A DNA stretch of 64,000 nt. Origin: Paenibacillus amylolyticus. GTDB lineage: Bacteria; Bacillota; Bacilli; Paenibacillales; Paenibacillaceae. A program made the position numbers and the translations under genes. The notes below the pieces were generated by a model that made no database searches, had not been told where the DNA came from, and saw nothing but the letters and a program-made list of their open reading frames with translations. The stretch is taken from NCBI RefSeq assembly GCF_029689945.1, contig NZ_CP121451.1, positions 1,550,001 to 1,614,000 on the forward strand. Direction: 5' to 3'. Each line of letters begins with the position of its first letter. Position 1 is the first letter of the stretch. Positions 16,201 to 26,595 of the stretch are shown here, one piece after another.

Positions 16201-17795
16201 ATGGCGGACAACACATCCGGGAAAGACAAGTCCCGACAATCGGGACGAGCTTCAGAAGAGAAAAAACATATCCCTTTGGGACTGCCGTCCCCGCCTTTCT
16301 GCGGCAGCCAATCAGTGGATTACATGAAACTCAGGTTCAAGCGGTAAAGGAAATCTTCTCGGAATGCTCGGATGTGGTATTTCGCAACGTGATGATTACG
16401 CCGGAAGTGAAAGGGCTTCTGGTTTATATTGAAGGCATTGTTAACTCAGCGGATATCCAGGAGCATATGCTGCGTCCGATTATTCGTGGTCTGGTGCAGC
16501 AGCGCACAGATGAGCCCGATGTTCCACTGGATGATACAACCGTTGAGCTGACGCAGGTGAAGCGGGTTAAAACTTGGGCTGCTGCAACAGAAGGAGTGCT
16601 TGCATCCTCCGCACTTCTGGTAGTCGATGGAAGCAGCGAAGCCTGGATGTTCAATGTAAAAGGCGGCGTCAGACGCGGGGTGGAGGAACCGCAGACTGAA
16701 TCTGTGATTCGAGGACCGCGTGAGGGATTCACCGAAACGCTGCGTGTGAATACGGCGCTACTGCGGTTCAAGCTGAAAACCCCCTCTCTCAAGATGGTGA
16801 GTATGACCCTTGGTACCGAAACCAAGACCGATATCGTTCTGACCTATATGGAGGATATTGCTGATCCAAAGTTGATTCGGGACGCGAAGAAACGTCTGGA
16901 AAAAATCAAGATCGATGGCATTCTGGAGACGGGTTATATCGAGGAACTGATTGAAGACCACCCGTATTCTCCATTCCCACAGATGCACTATTCGGAGCGC
17001 CCGGATACAGTAGCAGGTAACTTGTTGGAGGGGCGATTTGCCATTTTGGTAGACGGCACTCCCTTTGCGTTAATTGCGCCAGTCACGATGTGGCAGATGC
17101 TGCAGGCCAGTGAGGACTACTATGAACGATTCTTCATCAGTAATCTGGTACGCTGGATTCGTTTCTTATTCGTTGCCATTGCTCTATTTCTACCAGCGCT
17201 GTATATCTCGATTACGACATTTCATCAGGATATGTTGCCCACCACGTTGATTCTGAGTATTGCAGGTGCACGGGAAGCCATCCCTTTTCCGGCTTTGGTG
17301 GAAGCCCTCATCATGGAGCTGTCGTTCGAAGCCCTCCGTGAAGCGGGGGTCAGGTTACCGAAAACAGTGGGTCAGGCAGTGAGTATCCTCGGTGCGCTCG
17401 TGATCGGGCAGGCTGCAGTTCAGGCCGGGATTGTGTCCGCACCAATGGTTATTATCGTATCCATGACAGGTATCGCTTCCTTTACGATTCCGCGGTTTAA
17501 CTTTGCAATTACCGTGCGTCTATTGCGATTCCCGATCATGTTATTGGCGGGTATGCTCGGACTATATGGCATTGTGATTGGTTTGGTTCTGATCTCGGTG
17601 CATCTGACACAGATGACTTCGTTTGGTGTGCCTTATCTGTCGGGCCTTAGTCCGTACAGTAAAACAGATACCAAAGATATTCTTATTCGTGTGCCTTGGT
17701 GGAAAATGATCAATCGTCCTTCGACGGTTCAGGATAACCAGAAACGAATGAAGCGGAAGATCAATGGTTCGCCTGAAGCTGAGGAAGGATGGTGA
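16201..17795 (+). pseudogene. gerA: Spore germinant receptor subunit A (GerA family), one frame break near the start
   Basis: The A subunit of a GerA-type nutrient receptor in the spore inner membrane. The ATG at 16201 has a GGAGGGG site. That frame gives a hydrophilic Lys/Ser-rich N-terminus and then stops. The conserved part, from QPISGLHETQ onward, is in the next frame. One extra base at the GGG of about 16278-16280 would join them. The rest is intact: cytosolic domain, then membrane helices from about 17150 (FFISNLVRWIRFLFVAIALF), and family motifs REAIPFPALVEALIMEL and EALREAGVRLP. First of four ger genes. Confidence 0.85.
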
Positions 17796-17799
17796 ACAC

Positions 17800-18998
17800 A
17801 TGTTTCTTATTCGTACATTCCGCGTTGCGTTGATGTTACTGTTGTGCACCCTTTTCATTGCAGGGTGTTGGGATCGTAAGGAGATTAACGATATTGCCTT
17901 TGTCATTGGCATAGCGGTGGATAAGGAAGAGGAGAACTACAGATCCAGTCTGCAAATCGCACTTCCAGGCCAATCCGGTACTACCGGCAGTTCGGGAGGT
18001 GGCGGGGGACAAGCGGGGACAAATCGTGGTTCATGTTGTCCAACACCGCAAAGACACTTCGGGGAACCACACTTGAAGGTCAAAAATCGCTGTCCCGCAA
18101 GATTTATTATGCACATCGTCGTACTATGCTGATTGGAGAGGATCTCGCGAGGGATGGCGTGGCTCCGATGCTCGATTTGTTTACGCGATATCCGCTTAAC
18201 CGATTCTCTGCATTACCGGTTGTTACGAAAGGTGCGGCATATGAAGTCATGGATACGGATGCACCTATAGAGAAGTTTCCATCCGAGATGGTGAGAGAGT
18301 TATGCTTTCTGAATATGCGTAATCCACGTTCTCTTAAAACGTTCACCGATGCCATTCTTAGTGAAGGCGTAGATCCCTTCCTGCCGGTTGCTTCGAAAGT
18401 GGACAATGTTCCGAAAAATTGGAAGGACGGCAAAACAAATATCAAGCTGGATGGATTGGCCATCTTTAAAAAAGACAAGTTGGTAGGCATGATTGACAAG
18501 GCACCCGCGGATGCACTTCTTCTGGCCATGGGGGAGGCCAATGAACCAGAAGTTATGGTCAAAGCTCCACGTGGAGAAGGAGACATATTCATCAAGCTGA
18601 ACGAGAACAATTCTTCACTGCACCCCAGTGTCAAGAATGGCAAGGTTAGTATGACCGTTCAATTGTACGCCAAAGGCGTGGTTGTGGATAACGAATCGAA
18701 TTACGGTGATCTGCGTGAGAAAGAGATTTTGAAATTAAACGAAGCTATTCACAAAAAAATAAAAGAGGATATCGTTGAGGGAGTACGATTAATACAGCAA
18801 AAATACCATGCCGATATTCTCGGGATTGGTCGGTCAATCCATCAACATTTGCCCAAAGAATGGGACAAAATGAAAGATCGATGGGATGATATCTATCCTG
18901 ATGTTGAGGTGAATGTAATTCCTCATGTCATCATTGAAAATGTAGGGGTAGTGAACAAGCCAATTGGTGTTATGGAGGAGGATATCGTACATGATTAA
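17800..18998 (+). pseudogene. gerC: Spore germinant receptor subunit C (GerC lipoprotein), one frame break
   Basis: GerAC-family lipoprotein. The signal peptide ends in LFIAGCWDRKEIND, the hallmark lipobox and following motif of this family. A Gly/Ser-rich run then leads to a frame break at about 18028-18030. After it the conserved domain continues: FMLSNTAKTLRG, YYAHRRTMLIGEDLARDG, and a typical C-terminus (HADILGIGRSIHQHLPKEWD). One additional G restores one frame of about 400 residues. ATG 17800 has GGAAGGA upstream. The stop overlaps the next start (ATGATTAA). Confidence 0.85.
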
Positions 18999-19212
18999 AC
19001 CACTTTTGTTCACCTATCTGGGGATGGTCATCATTGTCATTGTGATGGACTTCAGACACCTGAAGCAGGCGGCAGTTATTAATCGCTGGCTGTCCTACAG
19101 TCTGATTGCATTAGGAACAGGCCTTTGGCTCTATGTAACCCATCTAAGTAAAACCTTTTTTGTAACGGTATGGATCAGCCATGTCATCCAGCAATTCTTG
19201 CCGCTACCCTAG
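18991..19212 (+). CDS. Small membrane protein of the ger operon
   Basis: 73 residues with two hydrophobic helices (about 3-20 and 30-50) and a hydrophobic C-terminus. ATG 18991 has GGAGGAGG 8-10 nt upstream and overlaps the end of gerC. I do not recognise a family. Its place between gerC and gerB suggests an accessory membrane subunit of the germinant receptor; small extra subunits of this kind are known in other ger operons. Confidence 0.7.
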   Translation: MIKPLLFTYLGMVIIVIVMDFRHLKQAAVINRWLSYSLIALGTGLWLYVTHLSKTFFVTVWISHVIQQFLPLP

Positions 19213-19267
19213 ATACGGACTAGCAAAGGGGCGGAGATACCCATTAATGATAGAAAGGAGGTATGGC

Positions 19268-20492
19268 ATGAATCAAAGTGTGACTTCTCGACAGATTGTA
19301 CTGCTTGTGATGCTGCTCAGTATTACAGGCACGTTGATTCAACCCCATGCGCAGGCCATATATTATGCGGAACAGCACGCGTATCTCTCATATGTGCCAG
19401 TTGTTCTTGTGATGATGATATCCATGTGGATGGTAAGTCGAATCCAGCGGAGATTCCCGAACCAGGATCTATTTGAGGCGCTTGCCGATCGGTTCCCCTT
19501 TATGGGAAGGCTTGCAGGCGTAATGTACATTTTGTTTTTTTCTTCATATTCGCTAGAGATATCCGATTGATTGGTGATTATGTAAGTATAACCTTGTTGG
19601 AGACTACACCGATATCCATTTTGGTATTGTCGCTCATGATTATGGCGGTATTTATCGTCAGAGGCGGGCTGGGGTCGTTGATCGGAATGTCGGAACTGTA
19701 TGTTTCGCTGTTCCTGTTGAATTCCCTCATTGTGCCGTTCATGCTCATTCAGCAGTTGAATGTGGATAATCTGATGCCCTATTTTGATGTCGATATGGCA
19801 GGTGTAGGCAAAGGGAGCTGGTACATATTTTCTTTTTATGGAGAGATGATTGCCTTGCCTTTTGTCGTCAAGGGCAGTGATTTTCGCTTCAAGCCTGTAT
19901 TATGGGGCATTATCATATCTGGATTGCTGATGATGCTGATTCTTGTGGAAACCATCACTTCGATTGGTGTGCCTATTGCGTCCAGACTGGTATACCCTTC
20001 GTATGAACTTGCAAGGCAGTTGCAAATCAGTGATTTTCTGGATCGGTTTGACCTGGCGCTGGCGGCGGCGACCTTGCCTGCCATGATTACCAAAATTGCA
20101 TTTGATCTGTACTTTGTCTGTTGGGGATTGAAGCGAATAATCCCGAACGTTTCGGGAAAGGTCATGACAGGCCCGGTGGCACTGTTAGGCTTTGTTTGTG
20201 CATTCTGGTTTTTCAGAAACGCCATTCAGTTGTATCGTTTTACCCGGGAATGGACATGGATCGCCATTGTTTTTGAAGTCCTGTTCCCGATCGTGCTGTT
20301 TCTTTTCCTTCGTCCGCGCAAAAAGGATAAAAAGAATCGGCCAACCAGAAATCGGGAGATCAGTCCAAGAAAGAGAAGCATGAACAGGGGCAAGGCTCCT
20401 CTGATTCGGAGAAGAATGGAGAGAAAAAAAGCAGGATGCTCATGGTGGAGAACTCCAGCCTTCCTGATATATCCCATCAAAAATCGTTATAG
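19268..20492 (+). pseudogene. gerB: Spore germinant receptor subunit B (GerB), two frame breaks
   Basis: APC-superfamily integral membrane subunit with about ten helices. ATG 19268 follows AAGGAGGT. The frame reads from MNQSVTSRQIVLLVMLLS to GVMYILFF, then breaks in the T7 run at about 19529-19537. With one more T it continues FFIFARDIRLIGDYVSITLLE. A second break at the A5 run of about 20331-20335 turns the tail from an odd Arg-rich sequence into a Lys/Glu/Ser-rich one ending at 20492. Both breaks are single missing bases in homopolymers, so the gene is probably intact in the organism. Confidence 0.85.
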
Positions 20493-20595
20493 ATGAAATG
20501 GGCAAAAGAGGGGAAGCGCAGTTTCCCTTCGCAGAAGTACCCTGTATACTGTAGTCAGACTGATGAACATTCGGCTGAACTAACGGGGAACATGA

Positions 20596-21435
20596 ATGGC
20601 TCAACATTTGGCAGGTGTGCGTGTAGCATTGACAGGACCACGAAAATCAAAGGAAATGTCCATACTGGTTGAAAAAATGGGTGGAATTCCGCTTGTGCGA
20701 CCGGCACAAGGGACGGTGTTTCTGGATGATCGGAGTATCAGGGATGGGCTGGTATCCTGGATCTCAGACCCGCCAGACTGGGCGGTGTTAACGACGGGTA
20801 TGGGATTGGATGCATTGTTTGATATGGCTGAGGATATGGAAGTCGCAGATCAATTGTTGGATGTATTATCGCAATCCTCCATTGCAGCGAGGGGATACAA
20901 AACGGTGAACGCGCTCAAAAAGCGCAAGTTGACACCGCTGGTACGGGATGATGACGGTAGCACGGACGGGCTTATTCGAGAATTCGCCCCACACGGTCTT
21001 GCAGGGAAAAAGGTCATCTTGCAGCTTCATGGGGAGACAGCTCCCAAGCTTGTTGCATGGCTGGAGGAACAAGGTGCAATCGTCAGACAAGTGCTCCCTT
21101 ACCGCCATGTCCCGCCGGAAGAGGCAGAGCTGGAACAGCTGTTGAATGAAATTCTTAATTTTGAGGTAGATGCGGTTGCGTTCACAAGCGGACCACAGGT
21201 CCGATTCCTGACGCAATATGCGGCCGCCCAGGACAAGCTTGAGCCGATGCTTGCAGCCTTCAGAGAAGGTGTAATTCCTGCGTCTGTAGGTAGAGTTACA
21301 GCAAACTCGATGCGTGAAGAAGGCATTGAGGCGCTGGTCATTCCGGAGGAAGAGAAGATGGGGGCGCTCATCGTCGAGCTTGGACGTTACTTTGCAGCGG
21401 GACGTGCAGCCAAGATTGGCGGCCTGCAATCATAG
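20596..21435 (+). CDS. hemD: Uroporphyrinogen-III synthase
   Basis: Closes and inverts ring D of hydroxymethylbilane to give uroporphyrinogen III, the last shared step before haem, sirohaem and cobalamin. 279 residues with the low-conservation HemD fold: VRVALTGPRKSKEMSILVEKMGG at the start, TTGMGLDALF, KKVILQLHG, and the characteristic DAVAFTSGPQVRFLTQ followed by ASVGRVTANSMRE. It sits directly before the cobalamin riboswitch but has its own terminator, so it supplies precursor to the downstream cbi genes without sharing their B12 switch. Confidence 0.88.
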   Translation: MAQHLAGVRVALTGPRKSKEMSILVEKMGGIPLVRPAQGTVFLDDRSIRDGLVSWISDPPDWAVLTTGMGLDALFDMAEDMEVADQLLDVLSQSSIAARGYKTVNALKKRKLTPLVRDDDGSTDGLIREFAPHGLAGKKVILQLHGETAPKLVAWLEEQGAIVRQVLPYRHVPPEEAELEQLLNEILNFEVDAVAFTSGPQVRFLTQYAAAQDKLEPMLAAFREGVIPASVGRVTANSMREEGIEALVIPEEEKMGALIVELGRYFAAGRAAKIGGLQS

Positions 21436-21514
21436 TTATCAACGACTATGAACGTATCCAATCATGAGGTAGATGAATATTTTAAAACGATTCGTATATG
21501 TCAATGGTACAGCC

Positions 21515-21548
21515 GGTTCTGATCCGATTTTTGGATCAGGACCTTTTT
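21515..21548 (+). terminator. Terminator after hemD
   Basis: GGTTCTGATCC (21515-21525) pairs with GGATCAGGACC (21533-21543), with one G-U pair, followed by five T. Confidence 0.88.
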
Positions 21549-21639
21549 CAGGTTTGTCTGAAAATTGAAGAACGGACAAATATCATAAGCATGGACATTA
21601 TTTCCTGAGCGGTGTTATTATGAAAACAATATTGAATGA

Positions 21640-21840
21640 GAACAAGCAAGGTGCTCTTGCGTGCAGCAAGAGGTAACAGGGAATCGGGTGAAGTCCCGAG
21701 CGGTCCCGCCACTGTAATGGTGAAGCCCTTTTTGATTCAAGTCACTCGCAAAAGCCGGGGAAGACAGAAAGGAAGCTGATGATCCAAAGCCAGGAGACCT
21801 ACCTTGCATGTGTCACCGAACCCTTCGCGGAAAGGAGTGG
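21640..21840 (+). ncRNA. Cobalamin riboswitch aptamer
   Basis: The conserved elements are in order: GGTGCTCTTGCG at about 21650, GCAAGAGGTAACAGGGAA, GAAGTCCCGAGCGGTCCCGC then CACTGTAATG, and the B12 box AGCCAGGAGACCTACC (21788-21803). It lies upstream of the cbi operon and reduces its expression when adenosylcobalamin is plentiful. End points are approximate. Confidence 0.95.
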
Positions 21841-21961
21841 TGTACGAAGAATCAGGAATTGGGCGAACAATCGGTTCGCCTGGCTGGCCCCCTTGGGCCA
21901 CATAGTCACAGGACTACCCTCTGGGAGTTTGGACTGTGTTCTTGAGTGTACGTACATGCGT

Positions 21962-21999
21962 ATCCCATCCGTTACAAGGATGGGATTTTTTTGTTTTTT
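21962..21999 (+). terminator. Riboswitch expression-platform terminator
   Basis: ATCCCATCC (21962-21970) pairs with GGATGGGAT (21978-21986), followed by T7-G-T7. It lies 160 nt after the B12 box and 230 nt before cbiH60, as expected for B12-triggered termination. The 120 nt between aptamer and terminator must hold the antiterminator. Confidence 0.88.
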
Positions 22000-22224
22000 T
22001 AGATAAACGTATATCTTTGCGATACCTAACCTATGTCGGGAAATTGCAGGTGAAGCAATAGATTAGATGGATCATAACAGGTGGTGTGTGAACCTGGTTC
22101 GATCATCTTGAGTAAACAGAGCTGACGAGTTGAACAAGCACTACAGTAGGGGAGAAGGTTGGCATAGCCGCCCTTTTTCACTGTTTGGAGATCGGTTGAA
22201 CAAGCGTGATGGAGGGGAAGAGCA

Positions 22225-24158
22225 ATGCAAAATCAAGGCAAGCTGCTGATTATCGGGTTTGGTCCGGGCGCAATGGAACATATCACGAAGCGGGCACTCG
22301 AAGCACTTCAGGAGAGCGAGGTTATTATCGGATACAACACCTATGTGGATCTGATTCGACCTCTGTTAAACGGGCAAGCGATTGTACGCACAGGCATGAC
22401 GGAGGAAGTAAGCCGTGCACAAGAAGCAGTCAGACAGGCGGAGATGGGCAAAATTGTTGCCGTCATTTCCAGTGGTGACGCAGGCGTATATGGGATGGCG
22501 GGTCTGGTGTACGAGGTGCTGATGGAGCAAGGCTGGAAGCCGGATACGGGGGTTACTGTCGAAGTTATTCCGGGCGTATCGGCTATTCAGTCTTGTGCTT
22601 CGCTACTTGGCGCTCCTGTCATGCATGATGCATGTACGATCAGCCTGAGTGATCACCTCACGCCGTGGGAGACCATTATTCGCCGGGTCGAAGCCGCAGC
22701 ATCCGCTGATTTTGTCATCGCCCTGTACAATCCACGCAGTGGACGGCGTACACGCCAGATCGTGGAGACACAGGAGATGATCCTGCGTTATCGTGACCCA
22801 CAGACCCCGGTAGGTCTGGTGAAAAGTGCATACCGTGAGCGTCAGGACGTTGTCATGACCACACTGGAGGATATGCTGAATCATGATATCGGCATGCTGA
22901 CAACCGTGATTATCGGCAACTCCTCGACCATGATGTACGAAGGACTCATGGTCACCCCGCGCGGGTACCAGCGGAAATATACGCTGAATACCGCGGAACA
23001 GTCGCTCAGACCTCATGAGCGACTGCGCACGGAAGCCGAGCCATGGTCGCTCGGCGCAAGGGAAGCCCGCGCTGCCGCCTCCGGCGAGGCAGCGGGCGAG
23101 AGCGCGGCCAGCGATGCATCGGCCGCGCAGCCACAGGCGGAGCCAGCCCTGCGCGGCGCAAGCGCCGGAGCGGGCACGGCTCCGCAAGGGCAGCCGCCCG
23201 CAGGCGCAGGGGCTGCTGCCCGATGCCTGCGGCAAGCCCGGCGAGCGGCGCTGGCACCGCCGTGCTCGCCGGCGAGCGACCTGCTCCCGTTGCGGCAGAG
23301 GCCGCTCCGGGCGGAGTCGCAGAAGCGCCACGCGCCAGTGCAGCTGCACTGGCTGCCGAGGCGCTGACACGGCTCGCGGCAGGCGGCGCGCTCGTGGGTG
23401 AATCGGCGAGCCGCTGGCTGGATGCAGCAGCAGCGCCGAGCCGATCGGCAAGTGCACCGCAGGCTGCGACCGCAACGGCGGTACGCACTGCGCCCGAGCC
23501 TGGGCGCAAGGCGCCGCTGTTCGAAGTCGGCGTGTCGCCCGGCGTGGGCAACAAAAAATTCACCGCAGCCCAGACGGCGCTGCTGGCCCAGTGTGCAAGT
23601 GAAGACGGCGAACTGGAGTACACGCCGGAGCACCAGATCATTCTGAGAGTGCCGACATTTGAACCGGACTCGCTGGTTGAAGAGCTGCGTGCAGCGAATT
23701 TTATCGTTGTACCGATTGGCGATGTCATCAAGGTGAAGGCCTGTGACTTCTGCAACATGGAGAAGGACGATGCTGTTCCGATGGCTAACCATTTGCAGGC
23801 TGTGATTGGCGGACTGGGTGCACCGAAAGAAACGAGTGTGGCGCTGAATGGCTGCGGTATGGCATGTTATGGGGCCGTGCTGGAGGATATCGGCATCGTG
23901 TATCGCAAAGGGGCATATGACCTGTTCCTCGGTGGCAAGAAATTCGGCCGCAATGCTCATCCTGCACAGCCCGTAGCAGAGGGAATTCCGGGTGACCAGA
24001 TTGGTGGCATTGTGGAACGAATTGTGGCGGATTACAAAGAAAAGGGCCATCCGAATGAGCGATTCCACAAGTTCTTCAAACGAGTCGGTGTAATCCAGGG
24101 CTTCCGCCATGTGGATGCACCGGTCACGGTGGAAGTAAACCCGATATGTGGTGACTAA
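22225..24158 (+). pseudogene. cbiH: CbiH60: cobalt-factor III C17-methyltransferase fused to a [4Fe-4S] domain, frame broken in linker
   Basis: Ring-contracting methyltransferase of the anaerobic cobalamin pathway. Residues 1-260 are the SAM-dependent CbiH/CobJ domain (LLIIGFGPGAMEHIT, VISSGDAGVYGMAG, IALYNPRSGRR). The C-terminal region (about 23520-24158) is a nitrite/sulfite reductase-like iron-sulphur domain with CDFC and CGMAC. This fusion is known in Bacillus megaterium as CbiH60. Between them is an Ala/Pro/Gly-rich linker of about 170 residues encoded by very GC-rich DNA. The frame breaks there; one more C in the CCC at about 23219-23221 joins the halves. GGAGGGG precedes the ATG. Confidence 0.88.
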
Positions 24159-24412
24159 TTCTGTACTAATCCAGTACTGATGCCTGACTAAGCTTTGAAT
24201 GAGCATTAATTAAGTTCTGACTGAATTGTCTCCATCGGGAGACGAGACGTGATGATATAACTTGTCATGACGGAACGAATCGTTTGCAATATTCGCTGAA
24301 TTTCAGCTGACATAGATGAATTGATTTTTACGATTCATGCGGTGAATGGATGGAATGATTGGTTTGGCGTAGTTTTTGTCGGATGAACTGGAGTGACGAT
24401 TGATTATGAAAA

Positions 24413-24432
24413 GTCTGATCTGCGGATCAGAC
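24413..24432 (+). promoter_or_regulatory. Stem-loop touching the cbiX ribosome-binding site
   Basis: GTCTGATC-TGCG-GATCAGAC is a perfect 8-bp stem with a 4-nt loop, ending exactly where GGGGAGG (24433-24439) begins. It could modulate translation of cbiX. The remaining DNA back to 24159 shows no gene. Confidence 0.5.
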
Positions 24433-24449
24433 GGGGAGGAATAACAAAG

Positions 24450-25763
24450 ATGGATGCAATATTGTTGGTGGGACACGGGAGTCGTGATCCCGAGGGGAAT
24501 CGGGAACTGAAGGAGTTTGCCAATGAGGTAGCAGCGAAGGCACCGGAGAATACGCTGGTGGAAACTTGTTTTCTGGAGTTAACGAGACCAAGCATTGCTG
24601 ATGGGGTTACCGCTTGTGTGGAACGAGGGGCCACACGTGTCGTGTTGGTGCCGATCATTCTGTTTGCTGCCGGTCATGCCAAGATTGATATTCCTAACGC
24701 CATTGACCGCGCCAAGGCACGTTATCCGCAGGTAGAGTTCGTATATGGTCGTCCCATCGGTGTTCATGAGAAGGTCGTTCAAATCATGCAGACCCGTCTG
24801 CAAGAGGCACAGCCTGTACTTGTCGCATCCCAAGGCGGTACAGCGGTAGCAGCTCCACCTGCTCCGGTGACGGATGAAGAGACTGCCGTCCTGGTGCTTG
24901 GACGCGGAAGCAGTGACCCGGATGCCAACAGTGACTTTTTCAAAATGACCCGGATGTTATGGGAGAAACTGCCGTACAAGTGGACGGAAAGCAGCTTTAT
25001 CGGCGTGACACAGCCCTCATTCCCGGATGGATTGGAGCGCTGTCTCTTGCTGGGTGCAAAGAAAATCATCATCATGCCTTATTTCCTGTTTACAGGTGTA
25101 CTGATCAAGCGCATTGATGAAATGACTGCGGAATTTGCAGCGGCACATCCAGACATCCAGGTTGAGGTTGGCGGATACTTTGGTTTCCACCCGAAGCTGG
25201 TTGAACTGGTGCTGGAGCGAGCCCATGAGGGGTTATACGGACGTGTAACAGCCAACTGTGACAACTGCCAATTCAGACTGGAAGCAGCCAAACACCATCA
25301 TCACCATCATGATCACGACCATGGGCATGACCACGATCATCACCATGATCACGACCACGACCATCATCACGATCACGGACATGAGCACAGTCACGATCAC
25401 GGACATGAGCACAGTCACGATCATAGTCACGACCACCATCATGAACACAGCCATGCGCACAACCACGATCATTCCGACCATGATCACTCACACCATCATG
25501 TTGAGCATGACCACCAGCAGGTACATGCACATGATGACCATACACATAAGCATGACCATGGTCAGGATCACGCGCATACAGCCATCAATCGTCAAGCGTC
25601 ACTCGATTATCATCATGATCACGATGAGGAGTTGCATCATACGCATCACGAGCAAGAAGTCCATCGCAACGGCCAGGTTGACGCGGAAGGGACCGCGCCA
25701 GAAGGGGCTTCTCCCGATCAGTCAGAGGTTGCAGCAACTTCGGAGCAGGTGAATCGTCCATGA
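24450..25763 (+). CDS. cbiX: Sirohydrochlorin cobaltochelatase CbiX with long His-rich tail
   Basis: Inserts cobalt into sirohydrochlorin, the committing step of the anaerobic pathway. Two CbiX/SirB-like halves are present: LLVGHGSRDPEGN with catalytic His at the start, and VLVLGRGSSDPDAN with the second half, so this is the long form. A CDNC motif (about residue 271) precedes a C-terminal region of about 120 residues in which nearly every second residue is His or Asp. Such tails bind metal and may store cobalt. ATG 24450 has GGGGAGGA. The last bases overlap cbiJ. Confidence 0.92.
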   Translation: MDAILLVGHGSRDPEGNRELKEFANEVAAKAPENTLVETCFLELTRPSIADGVTACVERGATRVVLVPIILFAAGHAKIDIPNAIDRAKARYPQVEFVYGRPIGVHEKVVQIMQTRLQEAQPVLVASQGGTAVAAPPAPVTDEETAVLVLGRGSSDPDANSDFFKMTRMLWEKLPYKWTESSFIGVTQPSFPDGLERCLLLGAKKIIIMPYFLFTGVLIKRIDEMTAEFAAAHPDIQVEVGGYFGFHPKLVELVLERAHEGLYGRVTANCDNCQFRLEAAKHHHHHHDHDHGHDHDHHHDHDHDHHHDHGHEHSHDHGHEHSHDHSHDHHHEHSHAHNHDHSDHDHSHHHVEHDHQQVHAHDDHTHKHDHGQDHAHTAINRQASLDYHHDHDEELHHTHHEQEVHRNGQVDAEGTAPEGASPDQSEVAATSEQVNRP

Positions 25764-26527
25764 TCTTCATGTTGTGTGGTACGAGTGATGCCAGGGAACT
25801 CGCTCTACAGATCCAGCAGCAAGGTGCAGACGTGCTGACTTCTGTCGTAACGGACAGTGCTGCACATAGCCTGACGGAGGCTGGATTACCTGTTCGGACA
25901 GGCCGTTTGACTGTGGAAGCCATGGTGGAGCTTGTGCGTGAAAAAGGTAGCCGTGCCATTGTGGATGCAAGTCATCCGTTTGCCGAAGAAGCACATGCCA
26001 ATGCGATGGAGGCAGCCAAACAGGCGGGCATTCCATATATTCGTTATGAGCGCACGGGTCTGGCGTACGATGATCACGCGTTGCTACATGTCGTGTCTTC
26101 CTACGATGAAGCGGCACTCAAGGCCAAAGAACTCAAGGGCTCCGTTATGCTGACAACAGGCAGCAAAACGTTGCAGATCTTCACCAAGCACCTGCTCGGT
26201 GATCCGGAGATTCGCCTCGTTGCTCGCATGCTTCCACGTCTCGATAATATGGAGAAATGCGGTGAACTTGGCGTTGAACAGCGCAATATTATTGCGATGC
26301 AGGGACCCTTTTCCCGTGAAATGAATGAAGCCTTGTACAAGCACTATGCGACGACTGTAATGGTTACCAAGGAGAGCGGCAAGACCGGAGCCGTCGATGA
26401 GAAAATCCAATCTGCACTGGAGCTGGGCATTCATGTCGTGTTGATTTCACGCCCTGAGGCTGAATTTGGAACGGTGTTTGACCATTTTGAAGGTGTACTG
26501 GATGAGTTGAAGCGTGTATTGGTGTAG
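25760..26527 (+). CDS. cbiJ: Cobalt-precorrin-6A reductase
   Basis: NAD(P)H-dependent reductase of the macrocycle, CobK/CbiJ family, 255 residues. The N-terminal MIFMLCGTSDARELA and the segments VDASHPFAEEAHANA, TTGSKTLQIF and MQGPFSREMNEAL with VTKESGKTGAVDEKI are typical. The ATG overlaps the cbiX stop (ATGA), so the two are translationally coupled. Confidence 0.94.
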   Translation: MIFMLCGTSDARELALQIQQQGADVLTSVVTDSAAHSLTEAGLPVRTGRLTVEAMVELVREKGSRAIVDASHPFAEEAHANAMEAAKQAGIPYIRYERTGLAYDDHALLHVVSSYDEAALKAKELKGSVMLTTGSKTLQIFTKHLLGDPEIRLVARMLPRLDNMEKCGELGVEQRNIIAMQGPFSREMNEALYKHYATTVMVTKESGKTGAVDEKIQSALELGIHVVLISRPEAEFGTVFDHFEGVLDELKRVLV

Positions 26528-26595
26528 TAGAGCACCCCGATAGTCTTAATTTGAATAATGCATTTTTGAATGACACCACTACTTGAAGGAGTGAA

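Noticed and set aside
23013..24206. Minus-strand frame of nearly 400 codons opposite cbiH60
   Set aside because: It is Arg/Ala/Cys-rich and tracks the GC-rich linker; the plus-strand protein has clear domains. Antisense shadow.
25233..25752. Met/Val/Thr/Ile repeat frames over the cbiX tail
   Set aside because: They are other-frame readings of the His/Asp repeat; the cbiX frame is in register with the chelatase domain and overlaps cbiJ correctly.
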